A stretch of 50,227 nucleotides of DNA from Acidobacteria bacterium 13_1_20CM_3_53_8 (GCA_001920415.1 MNJR01000034.1:1-50227); one strand, 5' to 3'. Shown: positions 16,693 through 25,346, numbered from the stretch's first letter. Translations and numbers: made by a program. The notes: generated from the sequence alone by a model not told the origin.

Positions 16693-18045
16693 ATGTTGCA
16701 CGAAGCTGTCGCGCATTATCACGAGTTGCTGAAGGACGCCGAATTGGCCGAAGCGTCCCGCAAAATGCTGGACGAAGGGCTTGAGCGCGCGAAGCTCATC
16801 TTCGGCGGTCGCCCGCTTTCACCGTACCTGCGCCCTCATTTCGTGACCGAAAAAGATTTCGCGCGCGTCACTCAAATTTGCGAAACGGTCTGGAGCGCTA
16901 TTCAGAAAGTGAAGGACGCTGCGGTTGAAGACGCGCGTCTTCTGGACGCTTTGGGCTTGACCGAAATCGAGCGCGAGCTTGTCAGCATTGATCCGGGCTA
17001 TCGCGCAGTCTCGCCAACGGCGCGCCTTGATTCCTTTCTAACGGATGAGGCTTACAGTTTCGTAGAACTGAACGGCGAAAGTCCTGCGGGGATAGCTTAC
17101 GCGGACGCAGCATACGAAATCTTCTCCGCTCTACCCGTGATGAAGCGTTTCAACGAAACCTACAGCACGCGCGCTCTCTACGGACGCAGCTTCATGCTGG
17201 AAGTTTTGCTCAGCGCCTACGAAGAATTTCTGGGAAGTAGGCCGGAGAAACCGCCGCACATTGCAATCGTAGATTTGAAAGGATTGCCCACGCAGAAGGA
17301 GTTCGAGCTTTTCAAAGAATATTTTGAATCGCAACGTTATCCTTCCATCATCTGCGCGCCCGAAGAGCTTCAGTGGGATGGGAAGCGATTGAGTTGCAAT
17401 GATTTTGAGATTGACATAGTTTACAAGCGGCTGCTCGTCAACGAATATCTTCCGATTATGGCGGAGCAACATGCGCTCGTTGATGCCTACCGCGCGCGCG
17501 CCATCTGCATGGTCAACAGTTTTCGCTCCAAGATCATTCACAAGAAAGCTATCTTCGCAGTGCTCACGGATGAAACCTGCGCGCGACTGTTTACAGACGA
17601 AGAGCGCGCAACCGTAGCAAACCACGTCCCCTGGACGCGCCGCGTGCGCGAAGGCAGAAGCGAGTATCACGGCCAGAACATTGATCTAATAAAATTCATA
17701 CGCGAGCAAAGCGGGCGATTGGTGCTCAAGCCGAATGACGATTACGGCGGGCACGGAATCTACATAGGGTGGAATTCGGACGAGGATGAATGGGACGCTT
17801 GCTTGAAGAAGGCGCTTGAGAACGGCGACTATCTTGTGCAGGAGCGCGTCCCTACGGCGCGTGAAGTTTTTCCGGCTCTGAGCGACGATGGCTCGTTCAC
17901 CTTTGAGGAGCAGCTTGTAGATTTAGACCCGCTGCTTTTTAACGGTAAAGTCGGCTCCGCTTTCACGCGACTTTCTTCTACGGAACTGGCGAACGTTTCA
18001 TCAGGCGGGGGAATGGTTCCAACTTACATCATTGACCGTAAGTGA
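16693..18045 (+). CDS. Circularly permuted ATP-grasp ligase
   Basis: 450 residues. The glycine-rich loop RLVLKPNDDYGGHGIYIGW sits late in the chain (about residue 340), and SFVELNGESPAGIAYAD and VDIVYKRLLVNEY-like strands come before it, the order seen in circularly permuted ATP-grasp enzymes. Such enzymes make amide bonds and are often encoded with GCS2-type ligases and a second ATP-grasp, as here. No good Shine-Dalgarno is seen before the ATG. Substrate unknown. Confidence 0.85.
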   Translation: MLHEAVAHYHELLKDAELAEASRKMLDEGLERAKLIFGGRPLSPYLRPHFVTEKDFARVTQICETVWSAIQKVKDAAVEDARLLDALGLTEIERELVSIDPGYRAVSPTARLDSFLTDEAYSFVELNGESPAGIAYADAAYEIFSALPVMKRFNETYSTRALYGRSFMLEVLLSAYEEFLGSRPEKPPHIAIVDLKGLPTQKEFELFKEYFESQRYPSIICAPEELQWDGKRLSCNDFEIDIVYKRLLVNEYLPIMAEQHALVDAYRARAICMVNSFRSKIIHKKAIFAVLTDETCARLFTDEERATVANHVPWTRRVREGRSEYHGQNIDLIKFIREQSGRLVLKPNDDYGGHGIYIGWNSDEDEWDACLKKALENGDYLVQERVPTAREVFPALSDDGSFTFEEQLVDLDPLLFNGKVGSAFTRLSSTELANVSSGGGMVPTYIIDRK

Positions 18046-18047
18046 GA

Positions 18048-18125
18048 AGAAGGTAAATGGTAAATAGTAAATGGTGAATAGATGAAAGCTCTTTCTATTT
18101 ACCATTCACCATTCACCATTTACCT
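18048..18125. repeat. Low-complexity inverted repeat (GTAAATGGTAAATA type)
   Basis: Left arm GGTAAATGGTAAATAGTAAA, right arm its complement, filling the gap between the permuted ATP-grasp gene and the PilZ gene. Confidence 0.84.
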
Positions 18126-18155
18126 AAAGCTCTTCACGCAAGGAGGAAGAGGGAA

Positions 18156-18488
18156 GTGGTTGATGAGATGGATGCTGGCGCGCCTTATGAAGAGAGGCGC
18201 GCTTACGAGCGCTCGCGCCTGATAATTGATGTTTACTTCAACGGCGCGGACGCGACAGGCATCGCCAGCACGAAAGATATAGGCGCTGGCGGGCTTTACA
18301 TGAACACTAAAGCAGACTTGCCTGAAGGCGCTGTGCTTACGCTACGCATACCTTTCAACGACGGGCAGCAGGTCGTGATCAACGCCGAAGTCGTTTACAG
18401 TAATCCGGGTCACGGTGTCGGCGTGAAGTTTCAGGGTCTCACGGATAAGGATCGCGCGCTGATGGAGCGCGAGCTTCCATCGCCCTGA
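18156..18488 (+). CDS. PilZ-domain protein
   Basis: 110 residues, GTG start after AGGAGG. The N-terminal RxxxR motif is present (RRAYERSR). The second motif, usually D/N-x-S-x-x-G, reads DIGAGG, so Ser is replaced by Gly; c-di-GMP binding may be altered. PilZ domains link c-di-GMP to motility or envelope functions. It overlaps no gene; the next gene begins one nt after the stop, so they are co-translated. Confidence 0.87.
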   Translation: MVDEMDAGAPYEERRAYERSRLIIDVYFNGADATGIASTKDIGAGGLYMNTKADLPEGAVLTLRIPFNDGQQVVINAEVVYSNPGHGVGVKFQGLTDKDRALMERELPSP

Positions 18489-18489
18489 G

Positions 18490-19029
18490 ATGCCGGGCAA
18501 TCAGGAAGCAGGAGTTTTGCGCTGGACGGAGCTTCCAACGAGCGTGCGCTCGGCGCTTCGCGGAAAGTTGCGCGAGTTATACGGGCGCGCACAAGATGAT
18601 GAGGAAGTGTTCGACCATTTGGACATTGACAAGCAGCAATCGCTCGTCATCTTCGTTCGTCGCTTGAATGAACTGGGCTTGTGGGAAGAGATAGAATCTG
18701 TCCTTAATGTTTACGGCGAGGGCGGAGTGGGATTGAGCTTTACAGCGTCGTCGCGGTTGCTTGACATTTTGCGAGGGCGAAAAGATTTCACGGAGAAATT
18801 CGCAAGGCATCGTCGCCACTCGGCTGGCTTCGCCGAACGCAAACGCTTGCGCGCTGCTCTGCATTTTCTTTATGCGGAAGAGAAATGGCCGCGCTGGAGC
18901 GCTCATTTCGATCTTTACAGCCCGGCCTCTTCCATGCGCAACGCTGCTCGCCATCTGCTCAGCGAGAAACTTCGACGAAAGACGCCCGGCTGGCGCGAGA
19001 TTAAAGCGGCGCTTAAGAACAGTTTTTAG
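18490..19029 (+). CDS. Conserved-looking protein of unknown function
   Basis: 179 residues, Arg-rich, mostly helical, no signal peptide or membrane segment. No family recognised. It sits between the PilZ gene and the carboxylate-amine ligase gene in the same direction and is likely part of their operon. Codon and base composition match the neighbours. Confidence 0.7.
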   Translation: MPGNQEAGVLRWTELPTSVRSALRGKLRELYGRAQDDEEVFDHLDIDKQQSLVIFVRRLNELGLWEEIESVLNVYGEGGVGLSFTASSRLLDILRGRKDFTEKFARHRRHSAGFAERKRLRAALHFLYAEEKWPRWSAHFDLYSPASSMRNAARHLLSEKLRRKTPGWREIKAALKNSF

Positions 19030-19095
19030 TTTTCAGTTTTAAGTTAAAAGCAATTAACTTCTTACTGAAAACTGAAAACTAAAAACTGAAAACTG
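19023..19095. repeat. Low-complexity inverted repeat (TTTTCAGTTTTAAG type)
   Basis: Arms TTTTTAGTTTTCAGTTTTAA and its complement around a short loop. It starts inside the last codons of the preceding gene and ends before the Shine-Dalgarno of the next. Confidence 0.82.
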
Positions 19096-19116
19096 CATTT
19101 ACGACGGAGGCGAGCG

Positions 19117-20277
19117 ATGTTCGATCAATTCACGCTGGGGATAGAAGAAGAGTTTCAGATAGTTGACCCGCAGACGCGAGAGTTGCGCTCGCATGTCACG
19201 GAATTTCTTGAAGAGGGGCAGATGATTTTGGGCGAGCAGATTAAGCCTGAGATGATTCAGTCGCAGATAGAAGTTGGCACGGGCATCTGCAAAAATATTC
19301 AAGAGGCGCGAGCCGACATCTCGCGCCTGCGCGGGATAATCTCTACGCTCGCTCGTCGCACAGGGCTTGAGATTGTAGCTGCTTCGACTCATCCCATCTC
19401 GCGCTGGCAGGATCAGAAAATTTTTGACGACGAGCGTTACGAACTGCTTGTTCAGGAATTACAGACGGTCGCTCGTTCTCTTCTAATCTTCGGCCTGCAT
19501 GTTCATGTGGGCGTGGCAGACCGCGAGCGCTCGATTCATATAATGAATGCCGCGCGATATTTTCTGCCGCACGTTCTGGCGCTCTCCACTTCGTCGCCGT
19601 TCTGGATGGGATTCAACACGGGACTGAAATCCTACCGCTCGGAAATTTTCAAGCAGTTCCCGCGCACGGACATTCCAGACCACTTCGATTCTTATCAAGG
19701 GTTCCAGCGCTACGTTGATCTTCTGGTTAAGACCAATTGCATGGACAACGGCAAGAAGATTTGGTGGGACGTGCGACCGCACCCGTTCTTTCCTACGCTC
19801 GAATTCCGAGTCTGCGACATACCTACGCGCGTTGACGACACAATAGCAATCGCCGCGCTCTTTCAGGCAATCGTGGCAAAGCTGAACAAACTGATTGATA
19901 AGAATCTTGGTTTCCGGCTCTATCGCCGCATGTTGATTCAAGAAAACAAGTGGCGCGCGATTCGCTACGGGCTTGACGGCATGATGCTTGATTTGGGCAA
20001 GCAGAAGGAGGTGCCCGTCAGAGATTTGATACGAGAGTTGCTGGAATTCGTTGACGACGTGCTGGACGATCTGGGTTCGCGCAAAGAGGTCGAGCACATA
20101 AACACGATTTTAGAACGCGGGACGAGCGCAGACGAGCAGCTACAGGTTTATCAAGAGACCAGCGATCTGAAGGCAATCGTGGATCGTTTGATAAAGAACA
20201 CTATGGAGAATGTGCCTACGGACGTTGATATGAGTGTAGCTAAACCAGCTTCGACAAGCTCAACCATCGCAAAATAG
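19117..20277 (+). CDS. Carboxylate-amine ligase, GCS2 (YbdK) family
   Basis: 386 residues, GGAGG eight nt before the ATG. GIEEEFQIVD at the N-terminus is the family signature; SQIEVGTGIC and GLHVHVGVADRER carry metal/ATP contacts. The family makes gamma-glutamyl-type or other amide bonds from a carboxylate and an amine using ATP. Close genomic association with a circularly permuted ATP-grasp (16693) is a recurring arrangement described for amide-bond pathways. The true substrate cannot be read from sequence. Confidence 0.93.
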   Translation: MFDQFTLGIEEEFQIVDPQTRELRSHVTEFLEEGQMILGEQIKPEMIQSQIEVGTGICKNIQEARADISRLRGIISTLARRTGLEIVAASTHPISRWQDQKIFDDERYELLVQELQTVARSLLIFGLHVHVGVADRERSIHIMNAARYFLPHVLALSTSSPFWMGFNTGLKSYRSEIFKQFPRTDIPDHFDSYQGFQRYVDLLVKTNCMDNGKKIWWDVRPHPFFPTLEFRVCDIPTRVDDTIAIAALFQAIVAKLNKLIDKNLGFRLYRRMLIQENKWRAIRYGLDGMMLDLGKQKEVPVRDLIRELLEFVDDVLDDLGSRKEVEHINTILERGTSADEQLQVYQETSDLKAIVDRLIKNTMENVPTDVDMSVAKPASTSSTIAK

Positions 20278-20327
20278 AGGCTAGAGGTTAGAGGAAAGCT
20301 TTTGCTGACCTCCGACCTCTAATCTCT
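20276..20327. repeat. Short low-complexity inverted repeat (AGAGGTTAGAGG type)
   Basis: GAGGCTAGAGGTTAGAGG against CCTCCGACCTCTAATCTC between convergent genes; it could act as a bidirectional terminator. Confidence 0.75.
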
Positions 20328-21312
20328 ACTTCGTATATCCGGCTGGATGGTCAACTTCTACGCCGGGCAAATCCGATTTCACATCTATTCTATGAAAACC
20401 TTTCTTCGGGTGAGTGGAAAGGTATGTCAGGGCGAGTTGTTGCGTGAGCGAGCGGCCAAGTTCGCGCAGGAACGGGTCGAAGCTAACGGGAGCGTGTGTG
20501 CCTTGAAAGTAGGCGCGCCCGCCCGTCTCATCGGAAAGCCTTTGGAGAGAGCCTTGAGCGTTCGAGATTAAAAACTGGCTGCCGCGTTCCGTGTAACTGA
20601 CGGTCGGGGCGAAGAAAGAATAGATGGCTACGCTGCGACGCTGAGCCTCCTTGATGGCGCGGTCAAGCTCCATGCTGAGCGACGGCGTGCTGCTTTCAAC
20701 GCCGTGCGATACATCAAGCCCGTCGCTTACGACAAGCATTGCTCGCCGCCCGCCCGGCAACGATTCAAAGCGCTTGAGCGCGTCACGAATCTCCGTATAT
20801 GGGCTGGCGGGCGCGGCACTCGCAGAGCCTATGGGGATGCGCAAAGAGCTTGCTGCGTGCTCAAGGTCTGTAGTGAACCTCTCGCTGGTTAGAAGCGATC
20901 CGGCGCGTATGTATGCGACCATCACGCGCGAGCCGCGCGGCAATCCTCGTATGAAATCCGCAGTGGCCTTGATTTCGTTGCTGATAGAAGGGACTACATC
21001 ATCCTGAATTAAAACGGCGACTGAAATAGGGGTTGTGCTCATGCTGCGCACGGATAGTATCTGCTGCTCATCGCCGTCTTCGCGCACCATAAGATTGCCA
21101 ATGGGCTGAACTTCCTGCTCCTGCGCGGAGCCGTGCCCTCTGACTGTAATCGGAATCGTCACGGGACGTACGCCGCCGCGTCTGGGTTTGTTCGCGTTAG
21201 AACTCTCGACAGTCGTCTGAGACGATGCGGGCTGTTGGCCCAAGATTGTTATGCTCAGTGCGAGCAGTGAAAGGATCGCTGCGACGGCGATCAGAGAACG
21301 TGCTTGATTCAT
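20326..21312 (-). CDS. Secreted VWFA-related protein (acidobacterial type)
   Basis: 328 residues. Signal peptide about 1-26. ISVAVLIQDDVV and the later LPGGRRAMLVVSDGLDVSHG match the metal-site strands of a von Willebrand A fold, though the first strand has LIQDD in place of a classical DxSxS site. This type of protein is expanded in Acidobacteriota and supports the taxonomic guess. GGAGG precedes the ATG. Probably an extracytoplasmic adhesion or assembly protein; exact role unknown. Confidence 0.87.
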   Translation of the reverse strand: MNQARSLIAVAAILSLLALSITILGQQPASSQTTVESSNANKPRRGGVRPVTIPITVRGHGSAQEQEVQPIGNLMVREDGDEQQILSVRSMSTTPISVAVLIQDDVVPSISNEIKATADFIRGLPRGSRVMVAYIRAGSLLTSERFTTDLEHAASSLRIPIGSASAAPASPYTEIRDALKRFESLPGGRRAMLVVSDGLDVSHGVESSTPSLSMELDRAIKEAQRRSVAIYSFFAPTVSYTERGSQFLISNAQGSLQRLSDETGGRAYFQGTHAPVSFDPFLRELGRSLTQQLALTYLSTHPKKGFHRIDVKSDLPGVEVDHPAGYTK

Positions 21313-21378
21313 CGCGCCTCCGGTTCAAGGTCTATTTATCTGGCCGCACGATTATTATAGCGCGGGAGCGAGGGAACA

Positions 21379-21494
21379 AGGCAAAAGTAAAAAGGTAAAA
21401 GGCAAAAGTTAAGAGGAAATCATTTTTAATCTATAATTGACGCCTGCAAGGCGTCTCTTCACTTTTGCCTTTTACCTTTTTACTTTTTACTTTC
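21379..21494. repeat. Low-complexity inverted repeat (AAAAGGCAAAAGTA type)
   Basis: GGCAAAAGTAAAAAGGTAAA units and their complement around a loop of about 50 nt. It lies in the 479-nt divergent gap 21313-21791 together with the palindrome at 21554-21668. No gene is seen in that gap. Confidence 0.84.
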
Positions 21495-21553
21495 TTGTCG
21501 TTGGGAGTTGATTTTGAGAAAGTGTATATTTAGAGAGCGTTCAAAATCGCTTT

Positions 21554-21668
21554 GCGAGCTTAAGTATTTCCCTTTGCGCCTTTGCGTGAAACTGCAATTC
21601 ACTTGAAGCTCAAGATTCATGTGAATTGCAGTTTCACGCAAAGGCGCAAAGATAAGAGATAAGCTCGC
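21554..21668. repeat. Long palindromic dispersed repeat, copy 2
   Basis: Nearly identical arms to copy 1 (287-401), including GCGAGCTTAAG and CTTTGCGCCTTTGCGTGAA, but the loop segment (CTTGAAGCTCAAGATTCATG) is close to the reverse complement of that in copy 1, as if the centre had been flipped. Confidence 0.85.
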
Positions 21669-21791
21669 CAGGAGTTCGACTCCTACAGGGGTTGAAATGA
21701 TTTCTTAGTTAAGAATTGAGCTAGATTTTTTATGAATTACTCTCGCTCTGTGTTCGTCGAGTCTCTTATCTTTAGATAGATTGAAACTTGA

Positions 21792-22589
21792 ATGTCGAGT
21801 AAAGAAGCAATTGCTAAAAATAGAATTAGCGCGGGGGATCGCTTAACGGCCAGCTTGCTTCGTTACGCGCCCTGGCTTGCCTTTCTTCTAGTCTCTGTCC
21901 CGCTCCCGCTCTATTTCCTGCTGCGATATTTTCTGGCGACCGAAGAGGCTGGTGTCTATATGTTGTTCGCGCTGACTTCGCTCGCTCTGGGTTCGGTTGT
22001 TGGCTTGATAGTCGCCGTGCTTCTTTTCCTTTACCGCAGGCACTGGGAGAAGGTCTTGCGCGACCGCGTAGCCGCGCAGGGTGTGACGGCGAGCGAGCTT
22101 TCATGGTTCATGCCGGAATTGACCAGAGCCGAGCGCGCGGCACTGAAACAGATGGGGCGTGAAAACCTGCTCCTGGCAGACGCTTATCGCGAGACACTGG
22201 CCGCGCGCATCACAGCCACGCGCGTCGCCACAAGAGCGAAAAAGGATTTACTGCTAGTCGAGCGCCGTCTCAACCGCGCCGTTTATATGCAGAGCGGAGA
22301 GGTCAAGAACTTGCGTGACGAATTGGTGCACGACCGCGAGAGGTTGGCGCGAATACGCAATGAGGCTGAGGAGCGAAGAGCCGAAGCACAGGCGCGACTT
22401 CAGATGATAGAAGCCGCCGCAAGCCGCGACGCCAGCCAGCGCGAGACCGATTTCGCCCTGAGACGTTTGAACGAAACCAGAGAACACCTGCCGCTCGCCC
22501 TTGAAGCCGTGCGCATGGAACAGACCGCGCATGAAGAGACTGAAGACGAGTTGAAGCGAATCGAAGGAGAAAAAAGGCTCGGCGATTGA
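21792..22589 (+). CDS. Two-pass membrane protein with coiled coil
   Basis: 265 residues. Two membrane segments (about 28-50 and 58-85), then a long charged helical region (about 90-262) rich in Arg/Glu with heptad character (RLARIRNEAEERRAEAQARL). No domain recognised. It could be a membrane-anchored scaffold. No Shine-Dalgarno is evident at the ATG. Confidence 0.75.
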   Translation: MSSKEAIAKNRISAGDRLTASLLRYAPWLAFLLVSVPLPLYFLLRYFLATEEAGVYMLFALTSLALGSVVGLIVAVLLFLYRRHWEKVLRDRVAAQGVTASELSWFMPELTRAERAALKQMGRENLLLADAYRETLAARITATRVATRAKKDLLLVERRLNRAVYMQSGEVKNLRDELVHDRERLARIRNEAEERRAEAQARLQMIEAAASRDASQRETDFALRRLNETREHLPLALEAVRMEQTAHEETEDELKRIEGEKRLGD

Positions 22590-22641
22590 TAGATTGATTC
22601 ATTGGTTCATTGAATCAATGAGCTAATGAACCAATGAATCA
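22588..22641. repeat. Short low-complexity inverted repeat (ATTGATTCATTGG type)
   Basis: GATTGATTCATTGGTTCATT and its complement between two convergent genes; probable hairpin terminator of either gene. Confidence 0.78.
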
Positions 22642-22645
22642 ATTA

Positions 22646-23461
22646 CTATTTCATCCCTGCGATTCTGTACATCCCTTCACCTATCCTCTCTGCAAAGCCT
22701 TCCGTGACAAGCGCGCGGTTGCCCTTTCCAGCTTCGGGTCTGGATAATCCTGTGACCTTCGCAAGCTCTCCGCGTAAAGTTATACCAGCGCCAGTGAGAA
22801 AAGCGCGTGCGATTTCTCGGAGCGCGACTTCGCGTTTGACCTTCTGTGAAAGCTCTTGCTGGAAACGCCCCTCTGCCAATGTCCAGATGTAAGTGAACCA
22901 GGGTTCGTACAGAACGTCCGACGGCACGACCTTCATAGCGCGTTGCAATTCGTCCAGAGCGCGCGTGAGCCGTGCGCGTTCCTCCATCTTCGCGGCCTTG
23001 CGTAGATCGCTCGTTGCCATCTCCCATTCGCGTCGAAGAATTTTAAGGACGATGCGAGCGTCCTTTGATAGTCGCGCAGCCTCCACTTTGCGCGGCACGC
23101 CCCAGAGCGCGTTAAAGTATGGCACGAGTCTGGGCGCGACGAAGATTGAGCGCCCCTTCAGCAGCTTCGCATAATAGACACGGCCATGTCGCATCACCTC
23201 GTCCTTGATAGTCCATGTCAGGCTGCTCTCATAATCTTTCTGAACGTTGCGCGGCATGAATGCGTCGCGGCGACCGCAGACGGCAACATATAGCGATGGG
23301 CCTGGGCGCCGCGCGTCGGTCATGGCGGAACAGAAACCAACGCTCTCTACAAGCCTCTCTGCGTCCACAGCAGTCTCCACGCGCGACTCAGGCTCGCGCC
23401 GCCACATGCGGTCACGGTAGGCTTCGACCTCTTCAGGGAGAATGCTTTGTTGGATTTTCAC
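22646..23461 (-). CDS. Unknown protein, possible winged-helix DNA glycosylase relative
   Basis: 271 residues, GTG start. The segment SLTWTIKDEVMRHGRVYYAKL with later RRWE-like helices and the C-terminal GELAKVTGLSRPEAGKGN, EGFAERIGEGMYRI looks like winged-helix modules and faintly recalls the AlkZ/YcaQ family, but the catalytic motif of that family is not clearly seen. Treat as unknown with a possible DNA-binding C-terminus. Confidence 0.65.
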   Translation of the reverse strand: MKIQQSILPEEVEAYRDRMWRREPESRVETAVDAERLVESVGFCSAMTDARRPGPSLYVAVCGRRDAFMPRNVQKDYESSLTWTIKDEVMRHGRVYYAKLLKGRSIFVAPRLVPYFNALWGVPRKVEAARLSKDARIVLKILRREWEMATSDLRKAAKMEERARLTRALDELQRAMKVVPSDVLYEPWFTYIWTLAEGRFQQELSQKVKREVALREIARAFLTGAGITLRGELAKVTGLSRPEAGKGNRALVTEGFAERIGEGMYRIAGMK

Positions 23462-23513
23462 GCTGGAAATGCGAAAGATATTGAATCACTCATGTTACAT
23501 AGCCAAAAATTTT

Positions 23514-23720
23514 AAGCCGTCGAAGACGGCGACAGCATAAAGCCCAGCACGTAAGTGCTGGGTTAGAGTTAATAAAATGAAGAGAGCTATTGAAGATAGC
23601 GACAGCCGTTTGATTATTATGGGCTGTCGCCCGCTCATGCGGGCTTTGATAATCTTTATTGCTATTTGTTCCCAGCGCTAACGCACTGGGCTTTACTCTG
23701 CCGCCCACTTTCGTGGGCTG
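23514..23720. repeat. Nested GC-rich palindromic repeat
   Basis: AGCCGTCGAAGACGGCGACAG, split here as AGCCGTCGAAGAC and GGCGACAG, then AGCCCAGCACGTAAGTGCTG on the left and their relatives on the right (CCCAGCGCTAACGCACTGGG, CCCACTTTCGTGGG). It has the same design as 10123-10358 but the small stems differ in sequence, with compensating changes that keep them paired. Confidence 0.82.
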
Positions 23721-23762
23721 AAAACAAACTTTTGCGTAAGGTGAGTGAATCAATCTCCTCTT

Positions 23763-23879
23763 AGCAAGCTTAAGTTTTTATCTTTGCGCCTTTGCGTGAA
23801 ACTGCAATTCCCTTGATACTCAAGAATCATGTGAGTTGCAGTTTCACGCTGTAGAAGCAAAGAAAAGAGCAAAGACCGC
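23763..23879. repeat. Long palindromic dispersed repeat, copy 3
   Basis: Left arm AGCAAGCTTAAG and CTTTGCGCCTTTGCGTGAA as in copies 1 and 2; the right arm is partly decayed (CACGCTGTAGAAGCAAAG). The loop has the same orientation as copy 2. Downstream of the TPR gene. Confidence 0.78.
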
Positions 23880-23917
23880 AAAGGGTTGAGCAGTTACTAC
23901 AGATTTGCAATTGACTT

Positions 23918-24661
23918 TTAAGTTCTGCCGCTCGTTTGATGCTGCACTAAAGGTGAAGTTTTAGCGATTCTTGGTTGTGTCGCCTGACGCTTTTGCTGCG
24001 CCTCTTTTATTAGCATCTCAAGCTCCATGATGTGTAGTTGAAGGAAGAGACGCAGGTCGCCGTTTAGCTGAAGGCTCTTGTTGAAATCGCGAACCGCTTC
24101 CGTCTCGTGACCCTGATGAAAGCGGGCTATGCCGCGATCAACGTAGTTCAGAGGATTGCGAGGGTCTAACGAGATGCTGCGGTCTAAATCGGCTACGGCA
24201 GACGCAAAGTTGCTGTTGATGAGAAGAGCGCGCCCGCGCTTGGCGTAAGCGTCAGCGTCCGAAGGGCTGAACTGTATGGCTCTGTCCAAATCCGAAAGCG
24301 CGCCTTCAATATCCAACTGGTTGGCGCGTATGAATCCACGATTCGTGTAGGCTTGCGTTATGTCGCGGTTGTTGTAACCGGAGCGTGGATCAATCTCTAT
24401 GGCGCGCTCGAAATCCTGTATGGCACCGTCCAAATCTCCACGCGCGCGACGAGCCTTGCCACGTGAAATGTGAGCTTCAGCAAGACTCGAATCAAGCTCT
24501 ATTGCCTGGGTGTATTCGTCAACGGCGCCGTCCAGATCGCCCCGACTGAAACGCACAAGCCCACGCTTCAGATGCTCTCTGGCCGCACGCTGATTCTGCG
24601 CGTGCGCCGCCGTGAAAGGAAGAAGCAGCAGTATTATCGCAAGCCAGGAGCAGCGTCTCAT
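23918..24661 (-). CDS. Secreted TPR-repeat protein
   Basis: 247 residues from the ATG at 24661, chosen because GGAGG lies just upstream and a signal peptide follows at once (RRCSWLAIILLLLPFTAAHA). A longer frame to 24802 would put extra sequence before the signal. About five tetratricopeptide repeats fill residues 25-190 (AREHLKRGLVRFSRGDLDGA, then SLAEAHISRGKARRARGD and so on). It is probably a periplasmic interaction scaffold. Confidence 0.86.
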   Translation of the reverse strand: MRRCSWLAIILLLLPFTAAHAQNQRAAREHLKRGLVRFSRGDLDGAVDEYTQAIELDSSLAEAHISRGKARRARGDLDGAIQDFERAIEIDPRSGYNNRDITQAYTNRGFIRANQLDIEGALSDLDRAIQFSPSDADAYAKRGRALLINSNFASAVADLDRSISLDPRNPLNYVDRGIARFHQGHETEAVRDFNKSLQLNGDLRLFLQLHIMELEMLIKEAQQKRQATQPRIAKTSPLVQHQTSGRT

Positions 24662-24747
24662 AAGCACCTCCAGAAAAACAGGCGATACGAGTTTTGACAG
24701 AGCATTTACGGGCAAAAACGAGCGTGCGTCTCTTGCACACCCAAAAT

Positions 24748-25014
24748 TTATTGCACCGTCGCGGGCAGAAGCGAATCGCGGCGGTCTGTGGCCGTAGCCC
24801 ATCCGTCCTCGATTCTTCCAATCATCCCGTGAAAGTGAATATCAGAGCCGGAGAGAACCAGCACCACATCACCGGCAAAGTAACGAGGATTATCAAGACG
24901 AAATTTAATAACTGTAGCCCGCCCATTTTCTTGCTCAAGAGTCTCGAACTCGAAGTCGTCGGCAGAGACCGTGTAAAGTTGTGAATTGTTCGTGTAGTTC
25001 GGTGTATCAGGCAT
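24748..25014 (-). CDS. Small protein of unknown function
   Basis: 88 residues (MPDTPNYTNNSQLYTVSADD at the start). It ends 86 nt before the TPR gene and could be its upstream operon partner. Beta-rich, no signal peptide, family not recognised. The amino-acid make-up looks like real coding sequence. Confidence 0.6.
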   Translation of the reverse strand: MPDTPNYTNNSQLYTVSADDFEFETLEQENGRATVIKFRLDNPRYFAGDVVLVLSGSDIHFHGMIGRIEDGWATATDRRDSLLPATVQ

Positions 25015-25043
25015 TTAAAATTCCCTTTGAATTGCGAAACCTA

Positions 25044-25181
25044 TCAATTGCGGAATGCTGATTTCGGATTGCGGATTTAAGAGAAGAATTAAATTCTTTA
25101 ATCTGAGATTTCAAATCTGAAATTTGAGATTTCAAATCCGAGCTTTCAATCCGCAATCCGAAATCAGCATTCCGCAATTGA
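25044..25181. repeat. Inverted repeat with long perfect outer arms
   Basis: The outer arms TCAATTGCGGAATGCTGATT and its complement are perfect over about 30 bp; the inside consists of GAGATTTCAAATCTGAAATT-type units. It lies in the 350-nt gap 25015-25364 with 25238-25346; no gene is seen there. Confidence 0.85.
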
Positions 25182-25237
25182 TTGTCCGGGCAATTGTGAG
25201 GGAAAGAGCGATTAGTTGCAAGGGCAAGCAGGACACG

Positions 25238-25346
25238 AAAAGGCAAAAGTAAAAAGGTAAAAGGAAAAAGTGGGGACGAAAGCATTTTAATTAAAAGATG
25301 GTTTGCGGCCTTCCTTTTACCTTTTCCCTTTTTACTTTTGCCTTCT
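25238..25346. repeat. Low-complexity inverted repeat (AAAAGGCAAAAGTA type)
   Basis: Third palindrome of this unit, just downstream of the ankyrin gene on the minus strand. Confidence 0.83.
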
